Assembly (NCBI GenBank): GCA_040255445.1 | Contig: JBDZUZ010000036.1 | Location: 1-25,330, forward strand | Direction: 5' to 3' | Origin: JBDZUZ01 sp040255445 | Lineage (GTDB): Bacteria > Planctomycetota > Phycisphaerae > Phycisphaerales > UBA1924 | DNA: 25,330 nt | Part shown: piece after piece, positions 8,040-15,426 of the stretch | Numbering within the stretch: position 1 is the stretch's first letter | How the letters are laid out: every line of letters starts with the position of its first letter | Position numbers and translations under genes: made by a program | Notes under the pieces: model-generated | What the model saw: the letters and a program-made list of their open reading frames with translations, nothing else | Database searches by the model: none | What the model was told of the DNA's origin: nothing

Positions 8040-8060
8040 GGCCGCCCGGCCCCTCAGCCA

Positions 8061-8110
8061 GCGCAACAAAGAACCCGCCGCGATCAACGCAGAGCGTCGA
8101 TCGCGGCGGG
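8061..8110 (-). terminator. Terminator of the DUF2383 gene (minus strand)
   Basis: A very stable hairpin at 8074-8110 has outer arms CCCGCCGCGATC / GATCGCGGCGGG and an inner ACGC-AGA-GCGT. On the minus strand it is followed by TTCTTTGTTG, giving a terminator about 100 bases after the stop of the minus-strand gene. The plus strand has no T-tract after it, so it is less likely to act on xerD. Confidence 0.7.
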
Positions 8111-8206
8111 CATTGGCGTCGCCGCCAGACTCCGCTCCGGACGGCGAGACGCACGCCCCGCAACGCGGAAGACCGCATGCAGGGCGGAGGGGGGGTTGGT
8201 CCCTGT

Positions 8207-8692
8207 TTACTTCTTCTTCCACTGATCGCGGAGGTCGCGGATGCGGTCGTGACCGGCCTTCACGCCGCTGTACTGGCGGAGCAGGAGGTCGTTGACCGGG
8301 CTGCCGGTGGTCTCCTTCAAGACCTCCTCGTAACGCTCCTTGATCGCGTCCTCGCCGCGCTCGGCCTCGATGAGCACGACGGTCGGGTCGCCGCCGTTCA
8401 GCTTGGAGCGGGCATCGAGCCACCAGCGGTGGATCGCGCCCTTGGCGCTGCCATCATCCTCGGGCTTCTTGCTCGACTTGAGGTTGGCCGCCTGCTTGAG
8501 CTCGACCACATACGACTCGCGACGGTTCGCGATGTCGAGGAAGAGGTTCTTGAGCGGAGCGCCCTTCTCGTTGGCGATCGCGTCCGCGGCTTCGCGGAAG
8601 CCCTTGGCGCTGTCGATGTTGTACTGGATCAGATCGTTAAGCTTGCTCGCGGCTTTGTCGTTGAGCGTGTTCATCTGCTGCTGCGTCGTCAT
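8207..8692 (-). CDS. PA2169-family four-helix-bundle protein (DUF2383)
   Basis: Encodes 161 residues, nearly all predicted helix. The pattern L-N-D-L-I-Q-Y-N-I-D-S-A-K-G-F-R-E-A-A-D (residues 18-37), a second helix with R-R-E-S-Y-V-V-E-L, G-A-I-H-R-W-W-L-D (about 85-93) and V-L-I-E-A-E-R-G-E-D-A-I-K-E-R-Y (about 105-120) are those of the DUF2383 ferritin-like family. Its members resemble rubrerythrin-type bundles and are often stress associated; the biochemical role is unknown, and a complete metal site cannot be confirmed here. GGAGGT eight bases before the ATG fixes the start. It is divergent from mqnC and has its own terminator, so it is probably monocistronic. The 5' leader contains a GGCCCGG/CCGGGCC hairpin (8759-8778) of unknown meaning. 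Confidence 0.85.
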   Translation of the reverse strand: MTTQQQMNTLNDKAASKLNDLIQYNIDSAKGFREAADAIANEKGAPLKNLFLDIANRRESYVVELKQAANLKSSKKPEDDGSAKGAIHRWWLDARSKLNGGDPTVVLIEAERGEDAIKERYEEVLKETTGSPVNDLLLRQYSGVKAGHDRIRDLRDQWKKK

Positions 8693-8905
8693 CTGTGAGT
8701 ACCTCCGATTTGGATCCGGCGGGCGGGGAATCCTGCCGCCGGGAGAGTGCGTCTTGCAGGCCCGGTCACCGCCGGGCCGCGACTTCGAAAGAACTTTGGG
8801 CTGGCCCGGTGAGAGCGGGGTGAGGGGGCGATGAATCGAGGTTTATGGGCCCCAATCCGGCCCCTATCCGGGCCCCGGCCGACTCGATGCGGCCTCGTGG
8901 CCGGA

Positions 8906-8934
8906 TTGAACCGGGCCGGCCGAGGAGCTACAGT
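8906..8934 (+). promoter_or_regulatory. Promoter of mqnC
   Basis: TTGAAC (8906-8911), a 17-base spacer and TACAGT (8929-8934) form a good sigma-70-type promoter. It would start transcription near 8941, which supports the mqnC start at 9005 and excludes the in-frame ATG at 8831. Confidence 0.6.
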
Positions 8935-9004
8935 CTTCTACTTTCAGAAACTCTTGAAAACAGGCCCCTCAGACCATGCCGGGGCCCAGCGAGCACGACC
9001 CGCG

Positions 9005-10456
9005 ATGGCAGACCTCTATCGGGCACCCGCCGAGCACCCCCACCTCTCGCCCACCGACCCCGGACTGCTCCGGGCGATCGCCGCGGGCGAGGCTCGCCTT
9101 GCGCCCGAACAGGGCCTCGCGCTCCTGAAGTCGATGTCGCTGCCCGCGCTGGGCCGCTGGGCCGATGCCCGCTGCCGCGCCATCCACGGCGACACACTCC
9201 GCACCTACGTCATCGACCGCAACATCAACTACACCAACGTCTGCTCGGCCAAGTGCACCTTCTGCGCCTTCCGCCGCGATCACGACGACACCGATTCGTA
9301 CACCCTCGAGTACAGCCAGATCCTCGAGAAGATCGGAGAGCTCCAGGCGATCGGCGGCACGCAGATCCTGATGCAGGGCGGCATGAACCCCGCGCTGCCG
9401 CTCGACTGGTACCTGGGGCTGCTCCACGCGATCAAGGAACGCTTCCCAAAGATCCACGTCCACGGCTTCAGCCCGCCCGAGTTCGTCGAATTCGTGCACT
9501 TCTTCAACCCCCCCGGCGACACCTTCGAAGCCAAGGTCCGCTGGGTCATGGAGAAGCTCAAGGCCGCGGGCATGGATTCGCTCCCTGGCGGCGGCGGCGA
9601 GATCTTCGCCACGCCAACCCGCCGCAAGATCGGCCTTGGCAAGTGCGATGCCGAGTCGTGGCTCACCGTGATGTACGTCGCCCACACGCTGGGCATGTTC
9701 ACCAGCGCGACCATGATGTTCGGACATATCGAGGGCCATGCCGACCGCATCCACCACATGATGCTCGTGCGCCAGTGGCAGGACCGCGTCCTCGCGGAAG
9801 CCGCCGAAGGCAAGCCGGTCGGTCACTACAAGGCGTTCATCTCATGGCCCTTCCAGCGTGAGAACACGCCGCTGGGCCGCGTGAAGGACTGGGGCGCCAA
9901 CCCCGCCGAACTCGCCGAGGGCGTTGAGTTCCCCGGCGACATCGTGTCGCGCGCCTTCAACTGGGGCGAGAACCCCGATGTCGACTACCGCACGCTCGGC
10001 CCCGCCGCGGCGGAGTACGGCCGCCGCGTCCGCATGGCCGGCGCCAGCGAGTACCTCCGCACGCAGGCCGTGAGCCGCCTGATGCTCGACAACATCTACT
10101 CGATCGGCAGCTCCTGGGTCACGATGGGACCGCACGTCGGCCAGGTCGCCCTCTTCTACGGCGCCAACGACATGGGCTCGGTCATGATGGAGGAGAACGT
10201 CGTCTCCTCAGCGGGAACAACGTACTGCCTCGACGAGGCCGTGCTCTGCCGCCTCATCCGCGATGCGGGCTTCCTGCCCGCGCAGCGCAACAACACCTAC
10301 GACGTCCTCCGCGTCCACGACGGCGCGCTCTCGCCCGACCTGATGGTCGCCGACTGGTCAACGCACCGCGCCCGCCGGCTGCACATCCAGTCCGGGACGC
10401 AGGCCGCCGAGCCAGCCCCCACCGCCGAGCTCACCGTCAGCGCGTCGAGGGCGTGA
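9005..10456 (+). CDS. mqnC: Cyclic dehypoxanthinyl futalosine synthase (MqnC), radical SAM
   Basis: Encodes 483 residues. MqnC is a radical SAM enzyme that cyclises dehypoxanthinyl futalosine in the futalosine route to menaquinone. The cluster motif C-x3-C-x2-C is at C80, C84 and C87 (N-V-C-S-A-K-C-T-F-C-A-F). It is followed by the family's G-G-T-Q-I-L-M-Q-G-G-M-N-P, S-P-P-E, L-P-G-G-G-G-E-I, G-H-x-E, F-Q-R-E-N-T, S-W-V-T-M-G-P, N-D-M-G-S-V-M-M-E-E-N-V-V-S-S-A-G and F-x-P-A-Q-R-N-x-x-Y. MqnE is related, but the A-G-x-T and P-A-Q-R endings favour MqnC. The protein is about 100 residues longer than usual, through a segment near residues 290-340 (Trp/Asn/Gly rich) and a C-terminal tail. The gene overlaps the convergent hydrolase gene by 20 bases. 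No other mqn gene is in the window. Confidence 0.88.
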   Translation: MADLYRAPAEHPHLSPTDPGLLRAIAAGEARLAPEQGLALLKSMSLPALGRWADARCRAIHGDTLRTYVIDRNINYTNVCSAKCTFCAFRRDHDDTDSYTLEYSQILEKIGELQAIGGTQILMQGGMNPALPLDWYLGLLHAIKERFPKIHVHGFSPPEFVEFVHFFNPPGDTFEAKVRWVMEKLKAAGMDSLPGGGGEIFATPTRRKIGLGKCDAESWLTVMYVAHTLGMFTSATMMFGHIEGHADRIHHMMLVRQWQDRVLAEAAEGKPVGHYKAFISWPFQRENTPLGRVKDWGANPAELAEGVEFPGDIVSRAFNWGENPDVDYRTLGPAAAEYGRRVRMAGASEYLRTQAVSRLMLDNIYSIGSSWVTMGPHVGQVALFYGANDMGSVMMEENVVSSAGTTYCLDEAVLCRLIRDAGFLPAQRNNTYDVLRVHDGALSPDLMVADWSTHRARRLHIQSGTQAAEPAPTAELTVSASRA

Positions 10457-11507
10457 TCGGCACGCTCTCTCCGCCCACGACGAACTCGTCGTACAGCGCC
10501 TGCCACGCGATCCGCAGGAAGCGGTCATTTCCGTAGCCGCGGTACCGGTCCGGCGTTGTCGCCGCGATCTGATCGCGCGTCCGCCCCGCCCGCGCCATCC
10601 GCATCACCTCATCGCGCATGTGCTCGAAGTACTGCTTCTGCGCCATCAGGATGTCGCGCCCGCCCCGATCGCCGTGCCCCGGCACGACCGCGGTGTCGCC
10701 GTCGCACATGCCGTGCAGCCGGTCGAGTGCTGTGATCCATCCGCGGACAGTCGCGCCCGATTCGCGGTCGATGAACGGGTGCAGCCTGTTGAAGACCAGG
10801 TCCCCCGTGTGCATCAGCTTCCGATCGGGCACGAACACGGCGATGTCGTTGTCGGTGTGCGCCGGGCCGCAGGACACCAGTTCGAGCTTGACGCCCCCGA
10901 GCTGCAGCCGCCGGTCGCCATCGATCGATTCGGTCGGCGCGAACTGCGGGGCCTTCAGCTTGGTGACGTCCTTGTACAGGTTCAGCGCATCGGTTCGGGC
11001 CCGCACCTTCGCGGGGTCGTCGCCCTCCAGCTGCAGGGCCGCTTCCTTGAGGTTGCTGATGTACCGGTTCATCTGCCCCAGCACCCGCGGCGTCGCGTTG
11101 CGGTGGGCGTACCGCGGCAGCCCGTCGAGCGCCCAGTTGCCGCCGGTGTGATCGGCGTGGTGGTGGGTGTTGATCGCGGCGACGATCCGCCCGCCCGCCT
11201 GCTGCTCGGCCTCTCGCCGCAGGCTCCCGCCGGCGTAGGTCAGCTTGCTGTCGATCAGCACCAGACCGTCACCGCCGTTGATGACCACCGCGTTACCGCC
11301 GTACCCGGAAGCCAGCCACGCCCGATCTCCCAGCGAGGACCAGCCAAAGAGCATGGCCCCGGGCTCCACAGCCCGCGCCAGGCCCAGCGCCGATCGCGTC
11401 AAGCCCCCGACTCCCAGCCCAAGGGCCAGGCCCGCGGCGGCCATCGTCGCGAGGGCCTCGCGGCGCGTCGCTCCCGGCTCGGGGGTGTGATCGTTGGTGT
11501 GGTGCAT
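10437..11507 (-). CDS. Tat-exported metallo-beta-lactamase-fold hydrolase
   Basis: Encodes 356 residues. The N-terminus has a twin-arginine motif (T-R-R-E-A-L, residues 14-19), a hydrophobic stretch (20-45) and an Ala-rich end, so export folded to the periplasm is expected. The metal site of the MBL fold is complete: H115, H117, D119 and H120 in THHHADHTGG, H217 in GPAHTDND, D236 in MHTGDLVF and H278 in VPGHGD. The family binds two zinc ions and hydrolyses varied substrates (esters, lactams, thioesters, phosphodiesters). The substrate cannot be read from sequence; the subgroup resembles periplasmic SoxH/quinoprotein-relay-type MBL proteins rather than glyoxalase II. AAGGAGG four bases before the ATG fixes the start. 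Its 3' end overlaps mqnC tail-to-tail, and it is divergent from efp. Confidence 0.85.
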   Translation of the reverse strand: MHHTNDHTPEPGATRREALATMAAAGLALGLGVGGLTRSALGLARAVEPGAMLFGWSSLGDRAWLASGYGGNAVVINGGDGLVLIDSKLTYAGGSLRREAEQQAGGRIVAAINTHHHADHTGGNWALDGLPRYAHRNATPRVLGQMNRYISNLKEAALQLEGDDPAKVRARTDALNLYKDVTKLKAPQFAPTESIDGDRRLQLGGVKLELVSCGPAHTDNDIAVFVPDRKLMHTGDLVFNRLHPFIDRESGATVRGWITALDRLHGMCDGDTAVVPGHGDRGGRDILMAQKQYFEHMRDEVMRMARAGRTRDQIAATTPDRYRGYGNDRFLRIAWQALYDEFVVGGESVPITPSTR

Positions 11508-11572
11508 GCGGCCTCCTTCTCGTCGCCGCGGCGGACCGCCGCGGCTGCTGTGGGCGGGGCTTCGCCGGGGCC

Positions 11573-11643
11573 GCCCCGCCGGATCCGGCGGGGCCCTTCG
11601 CCACGGCGGCCTCAGCCTACCATTGGGCCCTCCCGCGGGAGGG
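11573..11643. repeat. Two perfect GC-rich palindromes between the MBL hydrolase and efp
   Basis: In the 224-base divergent gap a 22-base perfect palindrome (11573-11594, half-site GCCCCGCCGGA) is followed by a 16-base one (11628-11643, half-site CCCTCCCG). A possible -10, TACCAT (11618-11623), lies between them, but no -35 is recognisable. They could be regulator sites for either gene or RNA hairpins; the sequence does not decide. Confidence 0.5.
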
Positions 11644-11731
11644 GATTACCTGCCAACACGGCGGATCGTCACAACCGAACCCGAGGCCGGCGGCTCCCGT
11701 GGCCTCACGCAACCCGTATCGAGATCCCGAC

Positions 11732-12286
11732 ATGCGCGCGACCGAACTCCGCAAGGGCCTTGGCGTCAAGATGGATGGCCGGCTGTACTCCCTCACCGCC
11801 GTCGAGCACCGCACCCCCGGCAACCTCCGGGCATTCATTCAGATCACCGCGAAGGACGTGGTGAACGGCAAGACCATCGAGAAGCGCCTGAGCTCCTCCG
11901 ATGATCTCGAGGTCATTGACCTCGATCGCCGCACCATGGAGTACCTCTACAGCGACTCCAGCGGCGCCACCTTCATGGACACCGAGAACTACGACCAGGT
12001 CGTCCTCCCCAGCGACGTCCTGGGCGATGCGCTCAAGTTCCTCCGCCCCAACAGCCAGACGATCGTGCTCATGCACGACGGCAACCCCGTCAACCTCGAA
12101 CTCCCCGCCTCGGTCGAGCTCACCATCATCGACTGCCCGCCGGAAGTGAAGGGCGCCACCGTCACCAACCAGACCAAGGACGCCGAGACCGAGACCGGCC
12201 TGGTCGTCAAAGTCCCCGCGTTCATCAAGAACGGCGAGACGATCAAGGTCGGCACCGCCGACGGGTCGTACCTCTCGCGGGCCTGA
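11732..12286 (+). CDS. efp: Translation elongation factor P
   Basis: Encodes 184 residues. EF-P binds the ribosome between P and E sites and rescues stalling at proline runs. All three domains are present: the KOW-like domain I (M-R-A-T-E-L-R-K-G to about 65), the OB domain II (Y-L-Y-S-D, F-M-D-T-E-N-Y-D-Q) and the C-terminal OB domain III (L-P-A-S-V-E-L-T-I, then G-x-x-V-K-V-P-A-F-I-K-N-G-E-x-I-K-V and Y-L-S-R-A). An ungapped alignment to the E. coli protein places Asn31 (T-P-G-N-L-R-A-F) at the position of Lys34, which is beta-lysylated in E. coli. A GTG at 11699 would add 11 residues; ATG 11732 gives the family's normal length and N-terminus. An intrinsic terminator follows. No epmA, epmB or earP gene is in the window. 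Confidence 0.95.
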   Translation: MRATELRKGLGVKMDGRLYSLTAVEHRTPGNLRAFIQITAKDVVNGKTIEKRLSSSDDLEVIDLDRRTMEYLYSDSSGATFMDTENYDQVVLPSDVLGDALKFLRPNSQTIVLMHDGNPVNLELPASVELTIIDCPPEVKGATVTNQTKDAETETGLVVKVPAFIKNGETIKVGTADGSYLSRA

Positions 12287-12349
12287 GCCAACGAGCCCGA
12301 CCGGCCGGGGCCGATACGGCTCTGTGCTCACATGAATCAGATCTCACAC

Positions 12350-12375
12350 AACCCCGGTCTTCGCCGGGGTTTTTT
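12350..12375 (+). terminator. Intrinsic terminator after efp
   Basis: Stem AACCCCGG / CCGGGGTT (12350-12357 and 12364-12371), loop TCTTCG, then a T-run. It ends only 30 bases before the next start codon, so the downstream gene must use readthrough or a promoter overlapping this hairpin. Confidence 0.88.
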
Positions 12376-12405
12376 CTGCGCGGGATTTGGCGCGTACGCT
12401 GCGAT

Positions 12406-13968
12406 ATGTCCGCCAAACGCACCATCGGCAAAGTCATCGCCCTGGTGATCCTCGTCCCGATCATCGGCGTCGCCGCGTTCCTTGGCTACCGCGCTTTCAA
12501 CCGGGCCCAGGTCGACACCTGGATCGGCCGCCAGATCGTCGGCATCGTCGAAAGCTACATCGTCCCGACCATCGAGTTCGATCGGCTCGAGTATTCGCCG
12601 CCCTACTCGGTCTCGCTCCGCGACGTTGTGCTGACCGCGCCCGACGACACCCGCATCATCGTGCTGGACGAGATGCGGGTGCAACTCGCGGAGAGGCCGT
12701 CCTCGGGCAAGCCGATCATCATCGAGTCGATCGAGCTCCGCGGCGGCGAGCTCCGCATCATCCGCGAGCAGGACGGCGGCATCCGCGGGCTGGTTCCATT
12801 CGTCGAGCGAGCGCCCGGCTCCGAAGAAGAGAACCAGATCGAGGAGGAGCTGCGCCTTTCCAACGTGCTCAAGCTCAAGCGCGTCGAACTCGCGGACTTC
12901 TCGATCACCTACGACGACGCGGCCGACTCCCAGCCCATGACGCTCCAGGGCCTGAACCTGGTCATGACCATCAACGCCGATTCTGAGGAACCCGGCTGGT
13001 ACGCGATCGATACCGAGTTCGGCCGCGAGCCGCAGGCACGCGTCGCGCTCGACGGCCGCGTCAATCTCGACACGCTCGAAGCGGACATCACCAAAGCGAA
13101 CATCGTCGCCGATGTCCGCAAGGGCAACACCGGCGATCTGCCGCCGGTCCTGCAACGCCTCTTCGAGCAGTACGACGCCAGCGGCCGACTCACGATCGAC
13201 GCGAGCGGCCGGTTCAGCGTTTCCGATCCTGCCTCGGGCGTCGGGAACGCGGATATCAGCCTCGAGGAATTCAACCTCGCTTTCAACGAGTATCAGCTGC
13301 CGATCCCGACGGCGGAGATCTCGGCACGGCTCGAACAGAAAGTGGCTGTGCTTCAGGGATTCTCTGTGACGACCCTCGGAGGTGTGATCACCGCCCGCGG
13401 CTCGCTCCCCGTCGATGGCAGCGCGCCCGGGCAGTTCAATTGGGAAGCGTCGAAGATCGACCTCGAGAAGATGCTCCGCGCCAAGCCCTCCGACAAGCCG
13501 CCGGAACTCGCCGGGCTCGTGTCCGGCTCCGGCAACATTCAGTTGCTCGCGCCGGACTTCATGCAGTCCCTGGGCGGCTCGGGCGAGCTCCAGCTCCGCG
13601 ATGGCCGCCTGGTCTCCATCCCCATCATCAAGCAGCTCGCGAGCGCGATGGATGTCGCCACCTCGCTGGTGGGCGCTAAACGCGGCGACCGGGTCGATGC
13701 GAGCTTCAATCTCACCAGCGACCGCATCAACATCACCAAGTCCGAGATCGTCACCAGCCTTCTCGCGGCCCGAGGCGGCGGTGACATCATGTACACTGGC
13801 GCACTGGACCTGAAAATGAACGCTGGTCCTCTGGAGAAGCTTCAGAGCATGCTCGGCAAAGTTGGCGACATATTCGGCAAGATCACCGACGGCCTCGTCG
13901 CGTACCGCATCCGCGGCACGCTCGCCGAGCCCAAGGTCTCCGTGCAGCCGCTCGGGATCGGCGGATGA
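12406..13968 (+). CDS. AsmA/TamB-like membrane-anchored protein
   Basis: Encodes 520 residues. One N-terminal membrane helix (about 9-29, V-I-A-L-V-I-L-V-P-I-I-G-V-A-A-F) is followed by a long, beta-rich periplasmic region. The early part has the AsmA-like pattern of short strands with P-P-Y-S-V-S-L-R-D-V-V-L and I-E-S-I-E-L-R-G-G-E-L. The C-terminal half (about 300-520) shows L-G-G-V-I-T-A-R-G-S-L, G-S-G-N-I-Q-L, G-S-G-E-L-Q-L-R-D-G-R-L and a closing Y-R-I-R-G-T-L-A-E-P-K-V-S-V-Q-P-L, the typical AsmA-like C-terminal signature. AsmA/TamB/YhdP proteins form hydrophobic grooves that carry phospholipids between inner and outer membranes, or aid outer-membrane protein assembly. Its exact role here is unknown. 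No clear Shine-Dalgarno precedes the ATG. Its stop overlaps the aroK start (ATGA), indicating translational coupling. Confidence 0.75.
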   Translation: MSAKRTIGKVIALVILVPIIGVAAFLGYRAFNRAQVDTWIGRQIVGIVESYIVPTIEFDRLEYSPPYSVSLRDVVLTAPDDTRIIVLDEMRVQLAERPSSGKPIIIESIELRGGELRIIREQDGGIRGLVPFVERAPGSEEENQIEEELRLSNVLKLKRVELADFSITYDDAADSQPMTLQGLNLVMTINADSEEPGWYAIDTEFGREPQARVALDGRVNLDTLEADITKANIVADVRKGNTGDLPPVLQRLFEQYDASGRLTIDASGRFSVSDPASGVGNADISLEEFNLAFNEYQLPIPTAEISARLEQKVAVLQGFSVTTLGGVITARGSLPVDGSAPGQFNWEASKIDLEKMLRAKPSDKPPELAGLVSGSGNIQLLAPDFMQSLGGSGELQLRDGRLVSIPIIKQLASAMDVATSLVGAKRGDRVDASFNLTSDRINITKSEIVTSLLAARGGGDIMYTGALDLKMNAGPLEKLQSMLGKVGDIFGKITDGLVAYRIRGTLAEPKVSVQPLGIGG

Positions 13969-14525
13969 GCATTCTCCTCATGGGCCTGCGTGGTTCCGGC
14001 AAGAGCACCATCGGTCCGCTGCTCGCGCAGCGCCTCCACAAACCGTTCATTGATCTCGACAACCGCACCGCCGCGTACCTCGGGCACGACACCGTCGCCG
14101 CGGCCTGGCGGCAACACGGCGAACCAGCTTTCCGCACCGCCGAGGTCGAGTGCCTCCGCGCTGCTTTGGCCGAAGGCGACAGTGTGATCGCGCTCGGCGG
14201 CGGAACCCCCACCGCACCCGGCGCCGAGGAACTCCTCTCCGGCCCCGGTCTCTTTCTCGCTTACCTCCGTGCCGACGGCGACACGCTCCGCACCCGCCTG
14301 GCCGCGACGGACACGACTACGCGCCCCTCGCTCACCGGCGCGAGCATGCTCGACGAGATCGAGCAGATCCACGCAAAGCGCGACCCCATCTACCGCCGCC
14401 TCGCCGATGCCGTGATCGAGGTCGCCGGCCACCCCGCCGAGGCAGTCGTCGACGCCATCGCCCGACTCCAGGCGCCGACCGCGAGCGCCGATCAGACAGG
14501 TGCATCGCCCGGCGATCAGTCGTGA
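13965..14525 (+). CDS. aroK: Shikimate kinase
   Basis: Encodes 186 residues. Shikimate kinase phosphorylates shikimate at the 3-hydroxyl with ATP in the chorismate pathway. The Walker A loop is G-L-R-G-S-G-K-S-T (residues 7-15). The shikimate-binding residues follow: D30-L-D32 in F-I-D-L-D, R57 in P-A-F-R, and the G-G-G-T loop at 78-81. The lid and adenine-binding region has R-D-P-I-Y-R-R-L-A-D near 139-148. Length fits the family (170-190). The short tail after residue 170 is polar and overlaps the convergent trpF end by ten bases. The start overlaps the previous stop as ATGA, so it is cotranslated with the AsmA-like gene; a functional link between the two is not evident. Confidence 0.93.
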   Translation: MSILLMGLRGSGKSTIGPLLAQRLHKPFIDLDNRTAAYLGHDTVAAAWRQHGEPAFRTAEVECLRAALAEGDSVIALGGGTPTAPGAEELLSGPGLFLAYLRADGDTLRTRLAATDTTTRPSLTGASMLDEIEQIHAKRDPIYRRLADAVIEVAGHPAEAVVDAIARLQAPTASADQTGASPGDQS

Positions 14526-15169
14526 TAGATCTCATGATCGGCGGCTCGCACCGCGTTGCAGAACGCCTTGATCCGCTCGGCGTCCTTCACACCCCGCGAT
14601 GACTCCACGCCGCTCGCCACATCGACACCGTACGGGTACAGCGTCCGGACCGCCTCGCCCACCGTGTCGGGTGTCAGCCCCCCGGCGACGATGATCGGGA
14701 TCGTCAGCTCTTCGGGCCGCCCGGCACGCTGCTCCAGATCCGCCCAGCGGAACGACACCCCCGCCCCCCCGGCCGAGCCGTCGATCAGGAGCGCGGCCAC
14801 GTTCGCCGCCGCCGACCACATCGAGATCGCATCGCGGATCGTCGCCGCATCAAACCGGATCGCCCTGATCACGGGCACCGGCAGCGCCGCGGCGAGCTCA
14901 GGCGGTTCGTCGCCGTGGAGCTGCACGAGATTCACCGGGCAGCTTTCCAGAAGCCGTCGAACCCCCGCCTCATCCATCCCCGCCACCACCGCCACGGTTG
15001 TCACAAGCGCCGGCGCCCGCCGCACGAGCTCCGCCGCGGCATCGGGCTCGATGAACCGCGGCGACGATGGCACGAAGTTGAGCCCGACCGCATCGGCACC
15101 CGCCCACACCGCCGCCGTCAGATCCGCCCGCGTGCGGATCCCACAGATTTTGATGCGTGTCCGGCCCAT
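14516..15169 (-). CDS. trpF: Phosphoribosylanthranilate isomerase
   Basis: Encodes 217 residues. TrpF catalyses the Amadori rearrangement of N-(5'-phosphoribosyl)anthranilate to CdRP in tryptophan synthesis, in a TIM barrel. The general base C9 lies in the opening R-I-K-I-C-G-I-R. G-A-D-A-V-G-L-N-F (25-33), S-P-R-F-I (36-40), V-Q-L-H-G-D-E (82-88), the general acid D130 in L-L-I-D-G-S, I-V-A-G-G-L-T-P-D-T-V (phosphate binding) and G-V-D-V-A-S-G-V-E-S-S-R-G-V-K-D all match the family. The ATG at 15169 is chosen because it gives the canonical N-terminus and has GGGGAG about five bases upstream. It is not in a trp operon here: it overlaps aroK tail-to-tail by ten bases and is divergent from citrate synthase. 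Confidence 0.95.
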   Translation of the reverse strand: MGRTRIKICGIRTRADLTAAVWAGADAVGLNFVPSSPRFIEPDAAAELVRRAPALVTTVAVVAGMDEAGVRRLLESCPVNLVQLHGDEPPELAAALPVPVIRAIRFDAATIRDAISMWSAAANVAALLIDGSAGGAGVSFRWADLEQRAGRPEELTIPIIVAGGLTPDTVGEAVRTLYPYGVDVASGVESSRGVKDAERIKAFCNAVRAADHEIYHD

Positions 15170-15271
15170 CGATCTCCCCGCCGGGCGAATCCGGGCCCGG
15201 GTCGAGTTCGATGATACCGACCGCGGCGTCGGCGCCCCGATCCTCGGGACACCCCGCTCGCACCGACCTGT

Positions 15272-15300
15272 TTGCTGATGCCTACGGGCATCTCTATAGT
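15272..15300 (+). promoter_or_regulatory. Promoter of citrate synthase with a dyad in the spacer
   Basis: TTGCTG (15272-15277), a 17-base spacer and TATAGT (15295-15300) form a sigma-70-type promoter for the citrate synthase gene, leaving a 5' leader of about 120 bases. The spacer contains the inverted repeat GATGCC-TACG-GGCATC (15277-15292), which may be an operator. The rest of the 257-base divergent gap holds the trpF ribosome binding site and GC-rich leader sequence. Confidence 0.6.
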
Positions 15301-15426
15301 CAGCGACCCCGCCCGGGAACCCCGGCGGGGCCCCGCACAACCACGCCGGCATGCCCACTCGCGTCCCGCTCCCCGGGCCGCCCCGTCCGGCCCAACGCCT
15401 CACGCAACCGACCGGAAGGAAACCGC

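Noticed and set aside
7020..8200. A dif-like recombination site near xerD
   Set aside because: No 28-base site with two inverted 11-base arms of the dif type was seen.
8831..9004. Upstream in-frame start for mqnC
   Set aside because: It lies before a good promoter (8906-8934) and would add residues foreign to the family.
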